Shown: positions 18,162 through 26,204, counted from the first letter of the stretch. The stretch is DNA of 64,000 nt from JACDAE01 sp963717195 (GCA_963717195.1 CAVQVR010000017.1:1-64000); one strand, 5' to 3'. Numbers and translations: made by a program. Notes: a model not told the origin generated them from the letters alone.

Positions 18162-18782
18162 TTAACACGCCCAGGTGATCGTATGCGTATTGATCGGTCC
18201 CTGGAAAAAGAATAAACCGGGTGTGCAGACAGTAAACGGAACGGTGATGGTTATGAGCACGCTCTGACCAGGCGCAAGGACTCCACCCACGGGACTGAAG
18301 GCAATATTCCCTGGCACGTTGGTGAAGGCAGACCAGTGCAGATCACTCTGATTGCTTGAACTGGAAAGCACGCGTGCGAAACAGACAAAGGCACCATTTT
18401 TATTGCAGTCGAGATGGCCGACGATACTCATCGACAACGGTTGCAAATCGAGCACGGCAGGTGCGGCCTGGGCAGGTGCTGAAGTGGGAGCTGGCACTGG
18501 CGCTAATATTGGTTGAGGGGTTGGGATCGGCTTCGGCGTTGGAAATCGTGTTGGGATCGGCCTCGGCGTTGAAGTAAACGTCGGCCTTGGAGTCGGAGTT
18601 ATTACATGTGTCGGAGTTGACGACGGTGTTGACTTCACTGCTGTAGGCGATGTACCACCACAGGCAGCAAGCATGCTGCTGATAAAGGCAATGCCGAGTA
18701 CAACAACCGCTATTCTTGTTCGCATTCCAGTGCGAAAGTGGCCTGGAAGAGGACACAGATTAACAAATGTTTTTTGCATCAT
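18162..18782 (-). CDS. Lipoprotein with Thr/Pro stalk and kinase-like sensor domain
   Basis: A 206-residue exported lipoprotein. The signal has a long n-region, a hydrophobic core (RIAVVVLGIAFISSM) and lipobox LAAC with Cys41. A Thr/Pro stalk of repeated TPTPRP/TPKP units (about 50-105) holds a roughly 95-residue globular domain away from the membrane. That domain resembles the extracellular C-terminus of the Ser/Thr kinase at 1-1371: both have an early cysteine pair, an LxW strand, an APGQS/SPGQS turn and a closing WAC/WNC. The tandem ATG at 18782 has AAGGA at good spacing. It may bind the same ligand as the kinase ectodomain; that is inference. Confidence 0.8.
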   Translation of the reverse strand: MMQKTFVNLCPLPGHFRTGMRTRIAVVVLGIAFISSMLAACGGTSPTAVKSTPSSTPTHVITPTPRPTFTSTPRPIPTRFPTPKPIPTPQPILAPVPAPTSAPAQAAPAVLDLQPLSMSIVGHLDCNKNGAFVCFARVLSSSSNQSDLHWSAFTNVPGNIAFSPVGGVLAPGQSVLITITVPFTVCTPGLFFFQGPINTHTITWAC

Positions 18783-19014
18783 TTCATTCCTTGATGATAA
18801 AAAATGGGTTCTCTCGTTACTCATAATAAGTAGCACTACTACACAATAGTTTTTAAAAAGTTATTTTATTGCAATAAGTGAGAATACAATGCAAAACCTT
18901 GCGTGGTATGGGAGAAGTTCTCTTAAAAAGATATACGGAGTGTGTTACAGAGAGGCTCTGGGACGAGGAAGTCAAAGAGTTTTCGATTTCCTCAGTCAGA
19001 GTAGGCACAAGAGA

Positions 19015-20145
19015 TCAGGTGGGAGGCTGTAAGAGTTCTCCAGTGGGGTTTTGCGACATTCCGGCATTCCGGTATTCCGGTGTTTCGTCTTGTGGTGTTT
19101 CGTCTTGTGGTGTTTCTGTATAGGTGGAGTATTCGGTATGCCGGATCGAGGGAGAGGTATCGCATTCGGGGTAGAGGATGGAATAGAGGAAGTTTTCGGA
19201 GGAGGTTTCACCTGGAGTAATCAGGGGAACATAGCGGCTTGTTTCGACGGTGTGGACGAGGCCAGAGCGAACCATGCTATAGAGGAGGCGACTAATGCGG
19301 GCGGGTTCTCTATTCAGGGCGACAGCGATTTCGGAGGGGGAAAGGGGATGTCCAGCTTTATGGAGGGCGTTGAGGATATCGATACGCGGGGGTGTGAGGG
19401 TGTAGCCGAAGAAGGAATTGTGGGAAAGGGTCCAGCGGGAGTCGTTGGTGTCGAAGGTGAGGGTGAGGGTACGAGGTTCGAGGTCGTAGCCGGAGAAGTG
19501 GATGGAGGCGGTATGGTTGGCGTAGTCCGGGTGCAGAAGCATAATGCAGTCGGGAATGGAGGCGAATGCGGGAGTGCCAGCCAGAGCACCGAGGGGATCT
19601 TTAGGATTGGATTGGCGGATCTGGTGGGTGAGGAGGATGGAGAGGTGATAGGAGTCGGCGATGCGTTTGAGGGAGGTGAGGATGGCTGCGTTATCAGATT
19701 TGTGGGTAGAGGGGTGAAGGTGGGAGAAGGAGTCGATGATGATGAGACGGGTTGTAGGGTATTGTTGGAGCCAGGTTTCGAGGGCGTCGAGGCCGCCGCT
19801 GGCGAGGAGGGGCCAGGCGTTTTGCCAATAGAAGGTATGAGGAGGAGGGCAGACCTGCAACTGCTGGTGGGAGTGTTCGACCATGCGACGGGGAATGTCG
19901 TCGAGGCCGAGGTAAAGAACGGTCGCGCGGGTGGTGGGAAATTTGTTAAGGGCGGGCTGACCGGTAGCGACGGAGAAGGCGAACTGGCGGGCAAGATGGG
20001 ATTTGCCGGTTCTGAGTTTGCCTGCGAGAAGGGTGAGGCCAGCCGGAAGGAGGCCCTGGATGATCCAGTCCGTGGGAGGGAAGGTGGTCTGGCAGAGGTC
20101 GTCGAGGGCGATGGGTTGTGGGAAGTGGGTGGTTGATTGGATCAT
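19015..20145 (-). CDS. RepA-like AAA family ATPase with C-terminal winged helix
   Basis: A 376-residue ATPase of the RecA-fold AAA_25/RepA group found on plasmids and integrative elements. Walker A is GKLRTGKS (42-49), Walker B is RLIIIDSFSHL (about 130-140), and a later sensor segment reads LSILLTHQIRQ. Residues 280-335 form a winged-helix region (HPLSPSEIAVALNREPARISRLL). The C-terminus has a degenerate repeat TPQDE TPQDE TPEY encoded by tandem 15-bp copies (about 19081-19117). The coding strand is strikingly C-rich and G-poor, unlike neighbouring genes, so transfer is likely. Start 20145 has AAAAGGAA 9 nt upstream. No replication origin or integrase is adjacent. Confidence 0.8.
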   Translation of the reverse strand: MIQSTTHFPQPIALDDLCQTTFPPTDWIIQGLLPAGLTLLAGKLRTGKSHLARQFAFSVATGQPALNKFPTTRATVLYLGLDDIPRRMVEHSHQQLQVCPPPHTFYWQNAWPLLASGGLDALETWLQQYPTTRLIIIDSFSHLHPSTHKSDNAAILTSLKRIADSYHLSILLTHQIRQSNPKDPLGALAGTPAFASIPDCIMLLHPDYANHTASIHFSGYDLEPRTLTLTFDTNDSRWTLSHNSFFGYTLTPPRIDILNALHKAGHPLSPSEIAVALNREPARISRLLYSMVRSGLVHTVETSRYVPLITPGETSSENFLYSILYPECDTSPSIRHTEYSTYTETPQDETPQDETPEYRNAGMSQNPTGELLQPPT

Positions 20146-20358
20146 GGTGGAATGTTCCTTTTGTGTGTTGGATTGAGATAGGTTGTTCATGGAGGGAAAC
20201 GATGAGGTGAGATGGGTCTTGTCTGGTGGGAGTATAGCTGATTGGGAACGGAATTACAATCAGGCATGGGATTTGGGGGATGGTCACACTGGCAGCGTAT
20301 GGGGGGGAGAGGCACAGCACAGCGGCGCATGGGCTTGTTCGCTCCGCTCATGCATTGG

Positions 20359-20436
20359 TTGATACAAAATCGTTGGCAGAGCGAAGTTCGATGTGTTCAG
20401 ATGACCCACGGTATTCTGGCACTGATTTTGTATCAA
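20359..20436. repeat. Inverted repeat with TTGATACAAAATC arms
   Basis: Arms TTGATACAAAATC (20359-20371) and GATTTTGTATCAA (20424-20436) bound 52 bp. The right arm with its inner flank (to about 20411) matches a solo copy at 34021-34045. The stretch 20191-20518 holds only this repeat and a degenerate GTGCCCCTAC end (20452-20461). Confidence 0.65.
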
Positions 20437-20518
20437 CGGATGTCCGCTCATGGTGCCCCTACATTTTAGCATAGAGGTTGCTAAACGGGAGTCTCGATGT
20501 CGTCACTAAGAACATCAC

Positions 20519-21778
20519 TCACTTACCTTTTTTATTATCACGCGTATAGTAGTATTTGATTTGGTCATCAAAACTTTCCAATATATCAAGTATCTCATAG
20601 TACCGTAGATTCTGCCATAACTGAGGAACAATTCTTAATGTTTCATCATCGGGAAAGTACTCAATATAATTTTTGATTAGATAGCGATCAAGGGGCATAT
20701 CTACAATACGTTGTTTGATATCATTATCACTGACTTTATCCGGCTCCCGCAAGATAGACGACCTTATTTCTGCTGGTAAACCAGCATTAACACGTTGGAT
20801 GTAGAACTCTCTAAATTCTTTAATGAGATCTTCCATCCTCACTTTTCCCTCTCGATCAGCAAGCTTAAATATAGCTTTCATCATTACAGGTTTATAGGAC
20901 CGAACCAGACTATGACTCCTGGCATAATCTAGAAACTCCTGTTTCCATTCATCACTCGACGTAGGATTAGTTCCCAGGCTCAATGATTTTCGAATGTGTT
21001 CAATACGATCACGCCTGAAATAGTAGGTAGTGCGTCCTGCCAATTTCTGCTGATCATCAGCTAACAATTTCCCACTATCGAGCCAGCGACGAACTCTATT
21101 GGGATCAACGCGCAAAGCGTAGCCTAATGCGTTTATTGATATAAGGTCATTTTCAGGTTTTACCTCTATCTCTTGACCTTCAAGTGACTCGTCAGATTGA
21201 GTTGTAGACGCTAAAGGATCATAGCACTGTGATGATTCATGAATTTTACGCGTCAACAGTTGTTTCTGAGCTTCAAATGTTGCAAAATAATCCGTATCGA
21301 TGCCCAAATTTTGCGTGTTGATTGGCGAAAGTTTCAGACCTAAACTGTGTCTTAGCATTACCGATACAATTTGATCACCATTCAAAGTCATTATCCGAGG
21401 GATAGAAGTTGTAGCCTTCTGCAACGCATTAGGTCGATAATTAGCCGTAGTCATGAATATCCCTTGTGAGAAACGACCAGATAAGGCACCTATAAAGTTA
21501 TCTATATCTGAACGTGGAACATTACCTTTTTTATAACGCTTTACCTGCACTCCTACAGGAATACGAAATAGGGTAGCAATAAGATCTCCTTCCGCATCAA
21601 TTCCTCCATCTCCCTGATAGGTTGTGACTGAAATTCTCTCTAAACCCGCGTATATCAGAAATTCGCCAGCAAAAAGCTCAAAAGCTCTAGGAGACATATT
21701 CAAGAGCTGATCTTTTAGTTCGCGTTTCAGGTCAGGATTAGTCGGTGGAAAAGACTGTGCGCCAGTAGGCATAATCAA
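20519..21778 (-). CDS. Mrr-like restriction endonuclease with MerR-like HTH and shared C-terminal domain
   Basis: A 419-residue protein with three parts. Residues 20-150 form an Mrr_cat domain: helix MSPRAFELFAGEFL, then the PD-(D/E)xK-type active site GGIDAEG (D61) and VQVKRYK (Q78, K80), so it is probably an active nuclease. Residues 212-265 resemble a MerR-type helix-turn-helix (NALGYALRVDPNRVRRWL). Residues 292-392 are a helical domain clearly similar to the C-terminus of the PLD protein encoded upstream, with FREFYIQRVNAGLPAE as the best block. TTG 21778 has GGAG 5 nt upstream; ATG 21772 is the alternative. Only 21 bp separate it from the PLD gene, so one transcript is expected. Mrr proteins cut modified or foreign DNA; the target here is unknown. 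Confidence 0.82.
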   Translation of the reverse strand: MIMPTGAQSFPPTNPDLKRELKDQLLNMSPRAFELFAGEFLIYAGLERISVTTYQGDGGIDAEGDLIATLFRIPVGVQVKRYKKGNVPRSDIDNFIGALSGRFSQGIFMTTANYRPNALQKATTSIPRIMTLNGDQIVSVMLRHSLGLKLSPINTQNLGIDTDYFATFEAQKQLLTRKIHESSQCYDPLASTTQSDESLEGQEIEVKPENDLISINALGYALRVDPNRVRRWLDSGKLLADDQQKLAGRTTYYFRRDRIEHIRKSLSLGTNPTSSDEWKQEFLDYARSHSLVRSYKPVMMKAIFKLADREGKVRMEDLIKEFREFYIQRVNAGLPAEIRSSILREPDKVSDNDIKQRIVDMPLDRYLIKNYIEYFPDDETLRIVPQLWQNLRYYEILDILESFDDQIKYYYTRDNKKGK

Positions 21779-21799
21779 AATTTCTCCAAAAGCTTCGAT

Positions 21800-22864
21800 C
21801 TATTGCCCTATAACATTTACAACGAGAGCATCTATCTCAATAATATCCTGTCCGAAATGTTCTGCCATCCTTCTTATCGCCAATTTTCTCAACTCCCAAC
21901 GCACTTCATTGGTCAAATCCTCAATCAATGCAGGATTGACCAGGAAATATTGAGCATCCTCGCTCAAGCCGAGTAAACCCTGCCTTTCAAAGCGTGGGAA
22001 AGGGCGCGTTTTCACCATCTCGCATAGTTCGGCCAGGCTTGCATGAGGATTGTCTACTACTGCGAGTTTGGAACCCCGCCTCTTCTCAGGAGGCAATCCT
22101 GCTTCTCTGCGCAACCTATAAAACTGCATGAAGCAGCGAGCAGCTTCCTCCACTGAAAAGCAGCCGTTCGCATCACTTTTACTGAGCATAACAAGAAGCA
22201 GCAACATCTGATAGGCATATTCCAATCGGGTAGTTCTGGAAAATCCATAAAGAGTTTTACGGGCAACGCGCCGGACTTCATCAGGTATGATCAACTCCAA
22301 TCTTTCTTTAGGTTTGATGCCCGATGCCACAAGGTACTCGTCGTATTTGCCGGGTTGCTGATTTCGTGTCAACTTACGCTCAACGTCCAGAAGGCTCTTC
22401 TCAAACGCGCGGTCAAAGAGATAAGATTGTTTAATGAACGCTTCGATACGCGCTTCTATGGAGCTAAATGGTTCTATATGGCGCTGACCAGTGATGAAAA
22501 GGTTGTGTTCTATATTGGTAAGCATGCCGCTTTCAGTGAGATTAGAGGAGCCGATCATGGCCCATGCTTGCGTTTCTGATACTCCAAAGTAGATTTTAGG
22601 ATGAAAAATTGTTCGAGTTGGTGCAACGTAGACATATACTTGCACACCCAGACCACGTAGCATACGAAATGCATTTATACGGTTGGTATGGTTCAATCCC
22701 ACTATAGCTCGTGGAGTGCGTATGGATTTAAGTGTGTCTTGCAATGGAAATATACCATTGGTCGATATGTAATCTGTGCAGATATCCAGAGAGGCGTATG
22801 GAAACTCTTTTGTGGCCTTCAATAGGAGATCAAGCGCATTATCTACAGTCTGGACGGTTGTCAT
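21800..22864 (-). CDS. PLD-superfamily nuclease sharing a C-terminal domain with the Mrr partner
   Basis: A 354-residue protein. Residues 1-155 form a single phospholipase-D domain with FHPKIYFG (H88, K90 of HxK) and the following IGSSNLTES (105-112), the arrangement of PLD nucleases such as the BfiI/NgoFVII type, which act as dimers. A linker follows, and residues 212-330 form a helical domain resembling residues 292-392 of the Mrr-like protein, with FMQFYRLRREAGLPPEK as the matching block. It has no signal peptide, so it works in the cytoplasm on nucleic acid rather than on lipid. GAGGTAGCC precedes the ATG. It is the first gene of the cassette, behind a promoter with a palindromic operator. 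Confidence 0.82.
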   Translation of the reverse strand: MTTVQTVDNALDLLLKATKEFPYASLDICTDYISTNGIFPLQDTLKSIRTPRAIVGLNHTNRINAFRMLRGLGVQVYVYVAPTRTIFHPKIYFGVSETQAWAMIGSSNLTESGMLTNIEHNLFITGQRHIEPFSSIEARIEAFIKQSYLFDRAFEKSLLDVERKLTRNQQPGKYDEYLVASGIKPKERLELIIPDEVRRVARKTLYGFSRTTRLEYAYQMLLLLVMLSKSDANGCFSVEEAARCFMQFYRLRREAGLPPEKRRGSKLAVVDNPHASLAELCEMVKTRPFPRFERQGLLGLSEDAQYFLVNPALIEDLTNEVRWELRKLAIRRMAEHFGQDIIEIDALVVNVIGQ

Positions 22865-22898
22865 GGCTACCTCACCGTTTATATAATCTTATTCCCCT

Positions 22899-22927
22899 AT
22901 TATACCTTGTATAATAGAATTATACAA
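22899..22927 (-). promoter_or_regulatory. Promoter and operator of the PLD/Mrr nuclease cassette
   Basis: Reading leftward, a -35 TTGTAT (22922-22927), a 17-bp spacer and a perfect -10 TATAAT (22899-22904) precede the PLD gene by about 35 bp. The -35 and spacer are occupied by a perfect palindrome at 22907-22927, with arms TTGTATAAT and ATTATACAA around a 3-bp centre. A repressor bound there would block polymerase. No regulator gene is within the cassette. Confidence 0.75.
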
Positions 22928-22988
22928 ACGTGCTATTCCTTTGCAGGTGCGGTTTATTTTTGCAAGGAATACACGTCGATGAATCGCT

Positions 22989-23012
22989 GGACGCCGTAAA
23001 CGTGGTCCCTAC
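22989..23012. repeat. Solo copy of the GTAAACG repeat end
   Basis: GGACGCCGTAAACG followed by TGGTCCCTAC is a single end of the dispersed family that also occurs at 46636-46659, 46720-46743 and around 53482. It lies between the cassette promoter and the TetR promoter. Confidence 0.6.
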
Positions 23013-23070
23013 CTTGTCTGTGTGGTTGGTACATAGCCCTGTTAGATCCTCATGAAAAAGAGCGTTACCT

Positions 23071-23131
23071 TTGACTTCAGGCAAAGTATTCAGTATACTG
23101 AATTTGCATACATATAACTGTATGCAAATTC
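23071..23131 (+). promoter_or_regulatory. TetR-type promoter/operator
   Basis: A -35 TTGACT (23071-23076), 17-bp spacer and -10 TATACT (23094-23099) are followed immediately by a perfect inverted repeat: GAATTTGCATAC (23100-23111), 8 bp, GTATGCAAATTC (23120-23131). The site covers the transcription start, as in autoregulated TetR genes. The gene it drives is truncated. Confidence 0.8.
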
Positions 23132-23145
23132 AAGAGGGAAAACAA

Positions 23146-23388
23146 ATGACATCCTCACCCGATCCTATCCGGGCACAGCTCATCGCGGCGCGGCGCAACC
23201 AGATTCTTGATGCGGCCACAAAGGTATTTGCCGAAAAAGCCTTTTATCCGACAACGATCAAGGATATCGCGAGCGAGGCAGGGATTACAGACTTGACCGA
23301 GGATTACATTAGTCGGCGACATGGAGCACAATGCGTCCTCGGCCATGGCCGCTCTTGCTATGTTCGTGCGCCTGACCCGCATCGCTGA
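23146..23388 (+). pseudogene. Truncated TetR family regulator
   Basis: The reading frame from ATG 23146 (GAGGG 8 nt upstream) encodes a normal TetR DNA-binding domain: RRNQILDAATKVFAEKAFYPTTIKDIASEAGI, given here only as its outer landmarks RRNQILDAA and IKDIASEAGI. Instead of the usual GTIYNYF-type helix it continues into unrelated sequence and stops after 80 residues, with no ligand-binding domain (family length about 190-210). The tail overlaps the 3' end of the leftward oxidoreductase gene by 80 bp. A deletion joining the HTH to the oxidoreductase end explains this. The remnant might still bind DNA weakly, but could not dimerise normally. Confidence 0.75.
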
Positions 23389-24244
23389 TGGGATATGTGG
23401 CCTCGATAGCAACCTTCAACTGCCCCTCTGTTATTAATTGAGCAAAGGTAGTTAATAGTTTGCTGGAGACTTGAGCAGCAAATCTCTCAACGCGTACGTT
23501 CTTCTCGCGTGCTTTCTGCTCATCTGGCTGGCCCGCTATGGTGACAAGCGTTCCACCGTTTTTCACTGCCTTTAATGAAGATGTGAGCGTTGGAGCGCCA
23601 ACGCCATCGAATACAAGATCTACGTCATGAACGGCCTGCTCAATTGGTGCGGTGGTATAATCAATGACCGTGTCAGCACCAAAGGAACGCACAAAGTCAA
23701 CATTGGCCGTTGAGGTGGTGCCGATGACATGCGCACCTTTCCAGTGAGCAAACTGGATAGCGAATAGCCCGACGCCGCCAGCAGCACCCTGGATGAGAAC
23801 GGTCTGACCCGCCTGGAGGTTGCCATGATCAAAAAGACCCTGCCAGGCAGTTGTCGCACCTACGGGTATTGCGGCTGCTTGCTCGAAACTCAGGGTTTCC
23901 GGCTTCAACGCAAGGGTGTTCACAGAGGCAACGGTATATTCAGCATAGCCGCCTTTTGCGCTCTGGCCGAAAACCGCCTGTCCTTTCTGGAATGCAGTCA
24001 CGCCGGGGCCAACCTCTTCTACGATGCCAGCGATGTCACGACCGGGTATGTAAGGAAATTGTATCGGTCGAAAGTCTTTCATATACCCTTCAGTAATCTT
24101 CCAATCTACCGGGTTCACTCCCGCTGCAAGCACACGAACCAGCACCTCGTCTGCCTGTGGTTCAGGAGTCTGTACCGACTCAAGCTTGAGTTCTTCTGAT
24201 CTTACATAGTTGTGAATGCGTATGGCCTGACTTTGTTTTGCCAT
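23309..24244 (-). CDS. NADPH:quinone-type oxidoreductase (MDR superfamily)
   Basis: A 311-residue medium-chain reductase. The N-terminal GroES-like domain has VLVRVLAAGVNPVDWK and YIPGRDIAG; the Rossmann part has GAAGGVGLFAIQFA; and the C-terminus ends with the quinone-reductase type HEHSKSGHGRGRIVL. No structural or catalytic zinc cysteines are present, so this is the zinc-free QOR/zeta-crystallin branch reducing quinones or enals. ATG 24244 begins the family-typical MAKQSQAIRIHNY; an upstream in-frame start at 24373 would run through repeat sequence. It is convergent with the TetR remnant, which was probably its original regulator. Confidence 0.9.
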   Translation of the reverse strand: MAKQSQAIRIHNYVRSEELKLESVQTPEPQADEVLVRVLAAGVNPVDWKITEGYMKDFRPIQFPYIPGRDIAGIVEEVGPGVTAFQKGQAVFGQSAKGGYAEYTVASVNTLALKPETLSFEQAAAIPVGATTAWQGLFDHGNLQAGQTVLIQGAAGGVGLFAIQFAHWKGAHVIGTTSTANVDFVRSFGADTVIDYTTAPIEQAVHDVDLVFDGVGAPTLTSSLKAVKNGGTLVTIAGQPDEQKAREKNVRVERFAAQVSSKLLTTFAQLITEGQLKVAIEATYPISDAGQAHEHSKSGHGRGRIVLHVAD

Positions 24245-24386
24245 GGTAAATGAAATCCTCTTTTCTATTTGGGGGTATGTATTCTGATATGTTACTTGTA
24301 TTTCGTTGGCAACTTCCATTTCGGAAGAGAGAAATACAACATCATGGTACGATTTACACGTGGAAACTGTCAAGGGAGTTCATGAC

Positions 24387-24520
24387 GGGCCCGAATATTT
24401 CGTGCCCCTATCCTGGCTTTGAGGGATTCTTCGGGCTCGACGGGCGCGAAATATTCGGGCCCCTACCCTGGCTTTGAGGATTTCTTCGGGCACGATGGGC
24501 GCGAAATATTCGGGCCCTTA
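24387..24520. repeat. Tandem array of TA-GGGGCCCGAATATTT repeats
   Basis: About two and a half units of 55 bp. The junction copies start at 24441 and 24496 and each reads GGGCGCGAAATATTCGGGCCC, quoted here as blocks GGGCGCGAAATATT and CGGGCCC. They are separated by CCCTGGCTTTGAGGA and TTCTTCGGGC. The first copy (24387-24410) is in the opposite arrangement, GGGCCCGAATATTTCG. The ends match the element at 12066-12190. Confidence 0.7.
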
Positions 24521-24644
24521 TTCTTTGATCAAGCATCTTTTGATTTATTTGTATCTTTCACGTACCATACTACTGTAGGGGCGCGATGCAACGAAGTGGA
24601 ATGGGCCTGTGTTTCCTACGTGGATGTTCACATCCTCCCAAGGG

Positions 24645-24681
24645 CATGTGGTTCCCTTAAAGTTTTCAAGGGAACCACATG
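24645..24681 (-). terminator. Terminator after the sedolisin locus
   Basis: A perfect 14-bp stem, CATGTGGTTCCCTT (24645-24658) and AAGGGAACCACATG (24668-24681), with a 9-nt loop, lies 21 bp beyond the sedolisin stop. Confidence 0.7.
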
Positions 24682-24701
24682 CGTCAATAGTGATGGAGGT
24701 T

Positions 24702-26102
24702 TTAGAAGGCAGCAATTCCTTCTGGTGTCCCAAGCCCGGTTGGACCGTTGTAACCATGAGCGATGGCACTACAAAGATAATTGGGTATACAGATTCCGTT
24801 GCTGCCACCAGTGACAGGATTTAAGTTTGTGCTATGGTGATATAGGTATGAGCTATTCACCTTTGCCGCATTGCCTGCCAGGGCATAGATGCTAGCGATG
24901 ATGGGTGATGATGCGCTGGTGCCACCAAACACGCCCCAGCCATCGCCGCCATATGTGTTATAGACCGCGACGCCGGTAGCAGGATCTGCCACGGCAGATA
25001 CATCAGAGACGCTTCTTTTGTGGCATCCTTTGTCTTTCTGCCAGGCAGGTTTGCTGACATACTGGCTGCACCCGCTTCCGGTACCACTTCAGACGGCCTC
25101 GGCCCAACCACGAGGATTACTTGCACGGCTCAGTGAGGTGCCACCGACAGCTATAACGTTTTTGAATGCAGCAGGCAATTGCACGCCATAACCCTGGTCC
25201 CCAGCGCTCGCAGTGATCACAACGCCAGGATGATCGTAATAGTGTGCAGCAGATTGTACGGTCTCAGCATCTTCACTGCTGCCATAGCTATTGCTGACAA
25301 CATTTGCTTTCAGGTGCACAGCAGTATTAATAGAGTTCCCCAGGTCTGGGAATGAGGCACTGTTTGCTTCCACGAGTAAGATGTGGCATTTAGGGCAGAT
25401 AGAACTAACCATGTCGAGATCAAGCGCAATCTCGCCAGACCAGCTCTGATCGGCACTAGGATAGTGTGTGCTGCCATGCTCATCGACTTTTTTGAAGCAG
25501 CCATTAGCGACGGGACAGGGTGGGAGACCAAAGGTTGAACGGTAGACGGCCAGATCAGCCCCTGCATTCGGATCATCGTAGGCATCAATAAGGGCGACGG
25601 TCTGTCCCTTACCAGCGGTCGCGGATGGTAACCCATAGGCATCTTGAAGATCCTTCGGTCCCAGCCCCTCAGGAGCATCAAGCATCGGCTGCGCATTACT
25701 AAGCCCATTAGCCCGCTCAAACAAGGACCAGAACGCTTTATTGGTGGCACGTATATCACCGTGACCGAGATTGACTGTCAAACACCCACCCTGCAACACA
25801 TTGGCATTCAAAATGGATGATCCTCCGTGCGAAAATGTGAGCTGATATTGAGCAATCACATACATAGGGCAGATTTCATGTTTTGGTTGCCCAGGAAGAG
25901 AAAGGATATTATGATAAATACCTTGCACAAGTTGAGGCTGTGTAACGTTCGCTCCCTGGCCAGTGGAAATAGCTGGTGTACGCTTAATCTCTAGTATGTT
26001 TGGTGCTATCCCTGCAGTGTGAGCAGAAGATGGCGGAGCATATACTCCTAAGAAAGCTATCGTTATAACGAGCGGTAGCATGAACGAAGTTCTTGTTTTC
26101 AT
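24702..26102 (-). pseudogene. Secreted sedolisin-type (S53) protease gene with one internal TGA
   Basis: A 466-codon frame encoding a signal peptide (MKTRTSFMLPLVITIAFLG, cleavage near SSA-HT), a prodomain and a sedolisin catalytic domain. The Glu/Asp pair is in WSGEIALDLDM, the oxyanion region in ITASAGDQGYG, and the catalytic Ser in GGTSASSP near the C-terminus. Codon 352, at 25089-25091, is TGA; the same frame continues without interruption as SGTGSGCSQY to 24702. Homologues carry Trp here (VWSGAGSGC from memory), so a single TGG-to-TGA change is enough. If read as stop, the product lacks the nucleophile and is inactive. Start 26102 has GAGAGAAA upstream; the in-frame codon at 26144 does not. 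Confidence 0.82.
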
Positions 26103-26141
26103 AAGATTTCTCTCTATCTTTGATATTATGTCAATATTCAG

Positions 26142-26168
26142 CACGGGCGCGATAAATCTGGCCCCTAC
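26142..26168. repeat. Intact GGGCGCGATAAATCTGG repeat copy
   Basis: CACGGGCGCGATAAATC followed by TGGCCCCTAC is an uninterrupted copy. It serves as the empty-site model for the copy split by the element at 26205-26363. Confidence 0.65.
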
Positions 26169-26204
26169 GGGTTAGTTGGGTGTGACACCTGGGCGCGATA
26201 AATC

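Noticed and set aside
19051..20136. A 361-codon plus-strand frame opposite the RepA-like ATPase
   Set aside because: It is Gly/Val/Glu-rich with no recognisable motif and mirrors the C-rich coding strand of a gene with clear Walker motifs.
24387..24520. CRISPR-like array from regularly spaced repeats
   Set aside because: Units are 55 bp with near-identical spacers, only two and a half copies, and no cas genes; it is a tandem duplication of a dispersed repeat.
25089..25091. Selenocysteine insertion at the sedolisin TGA
   Set aside because: No hairpin of SECIS type follows the codon, and the expected residue at this position is Trp, not Cys.
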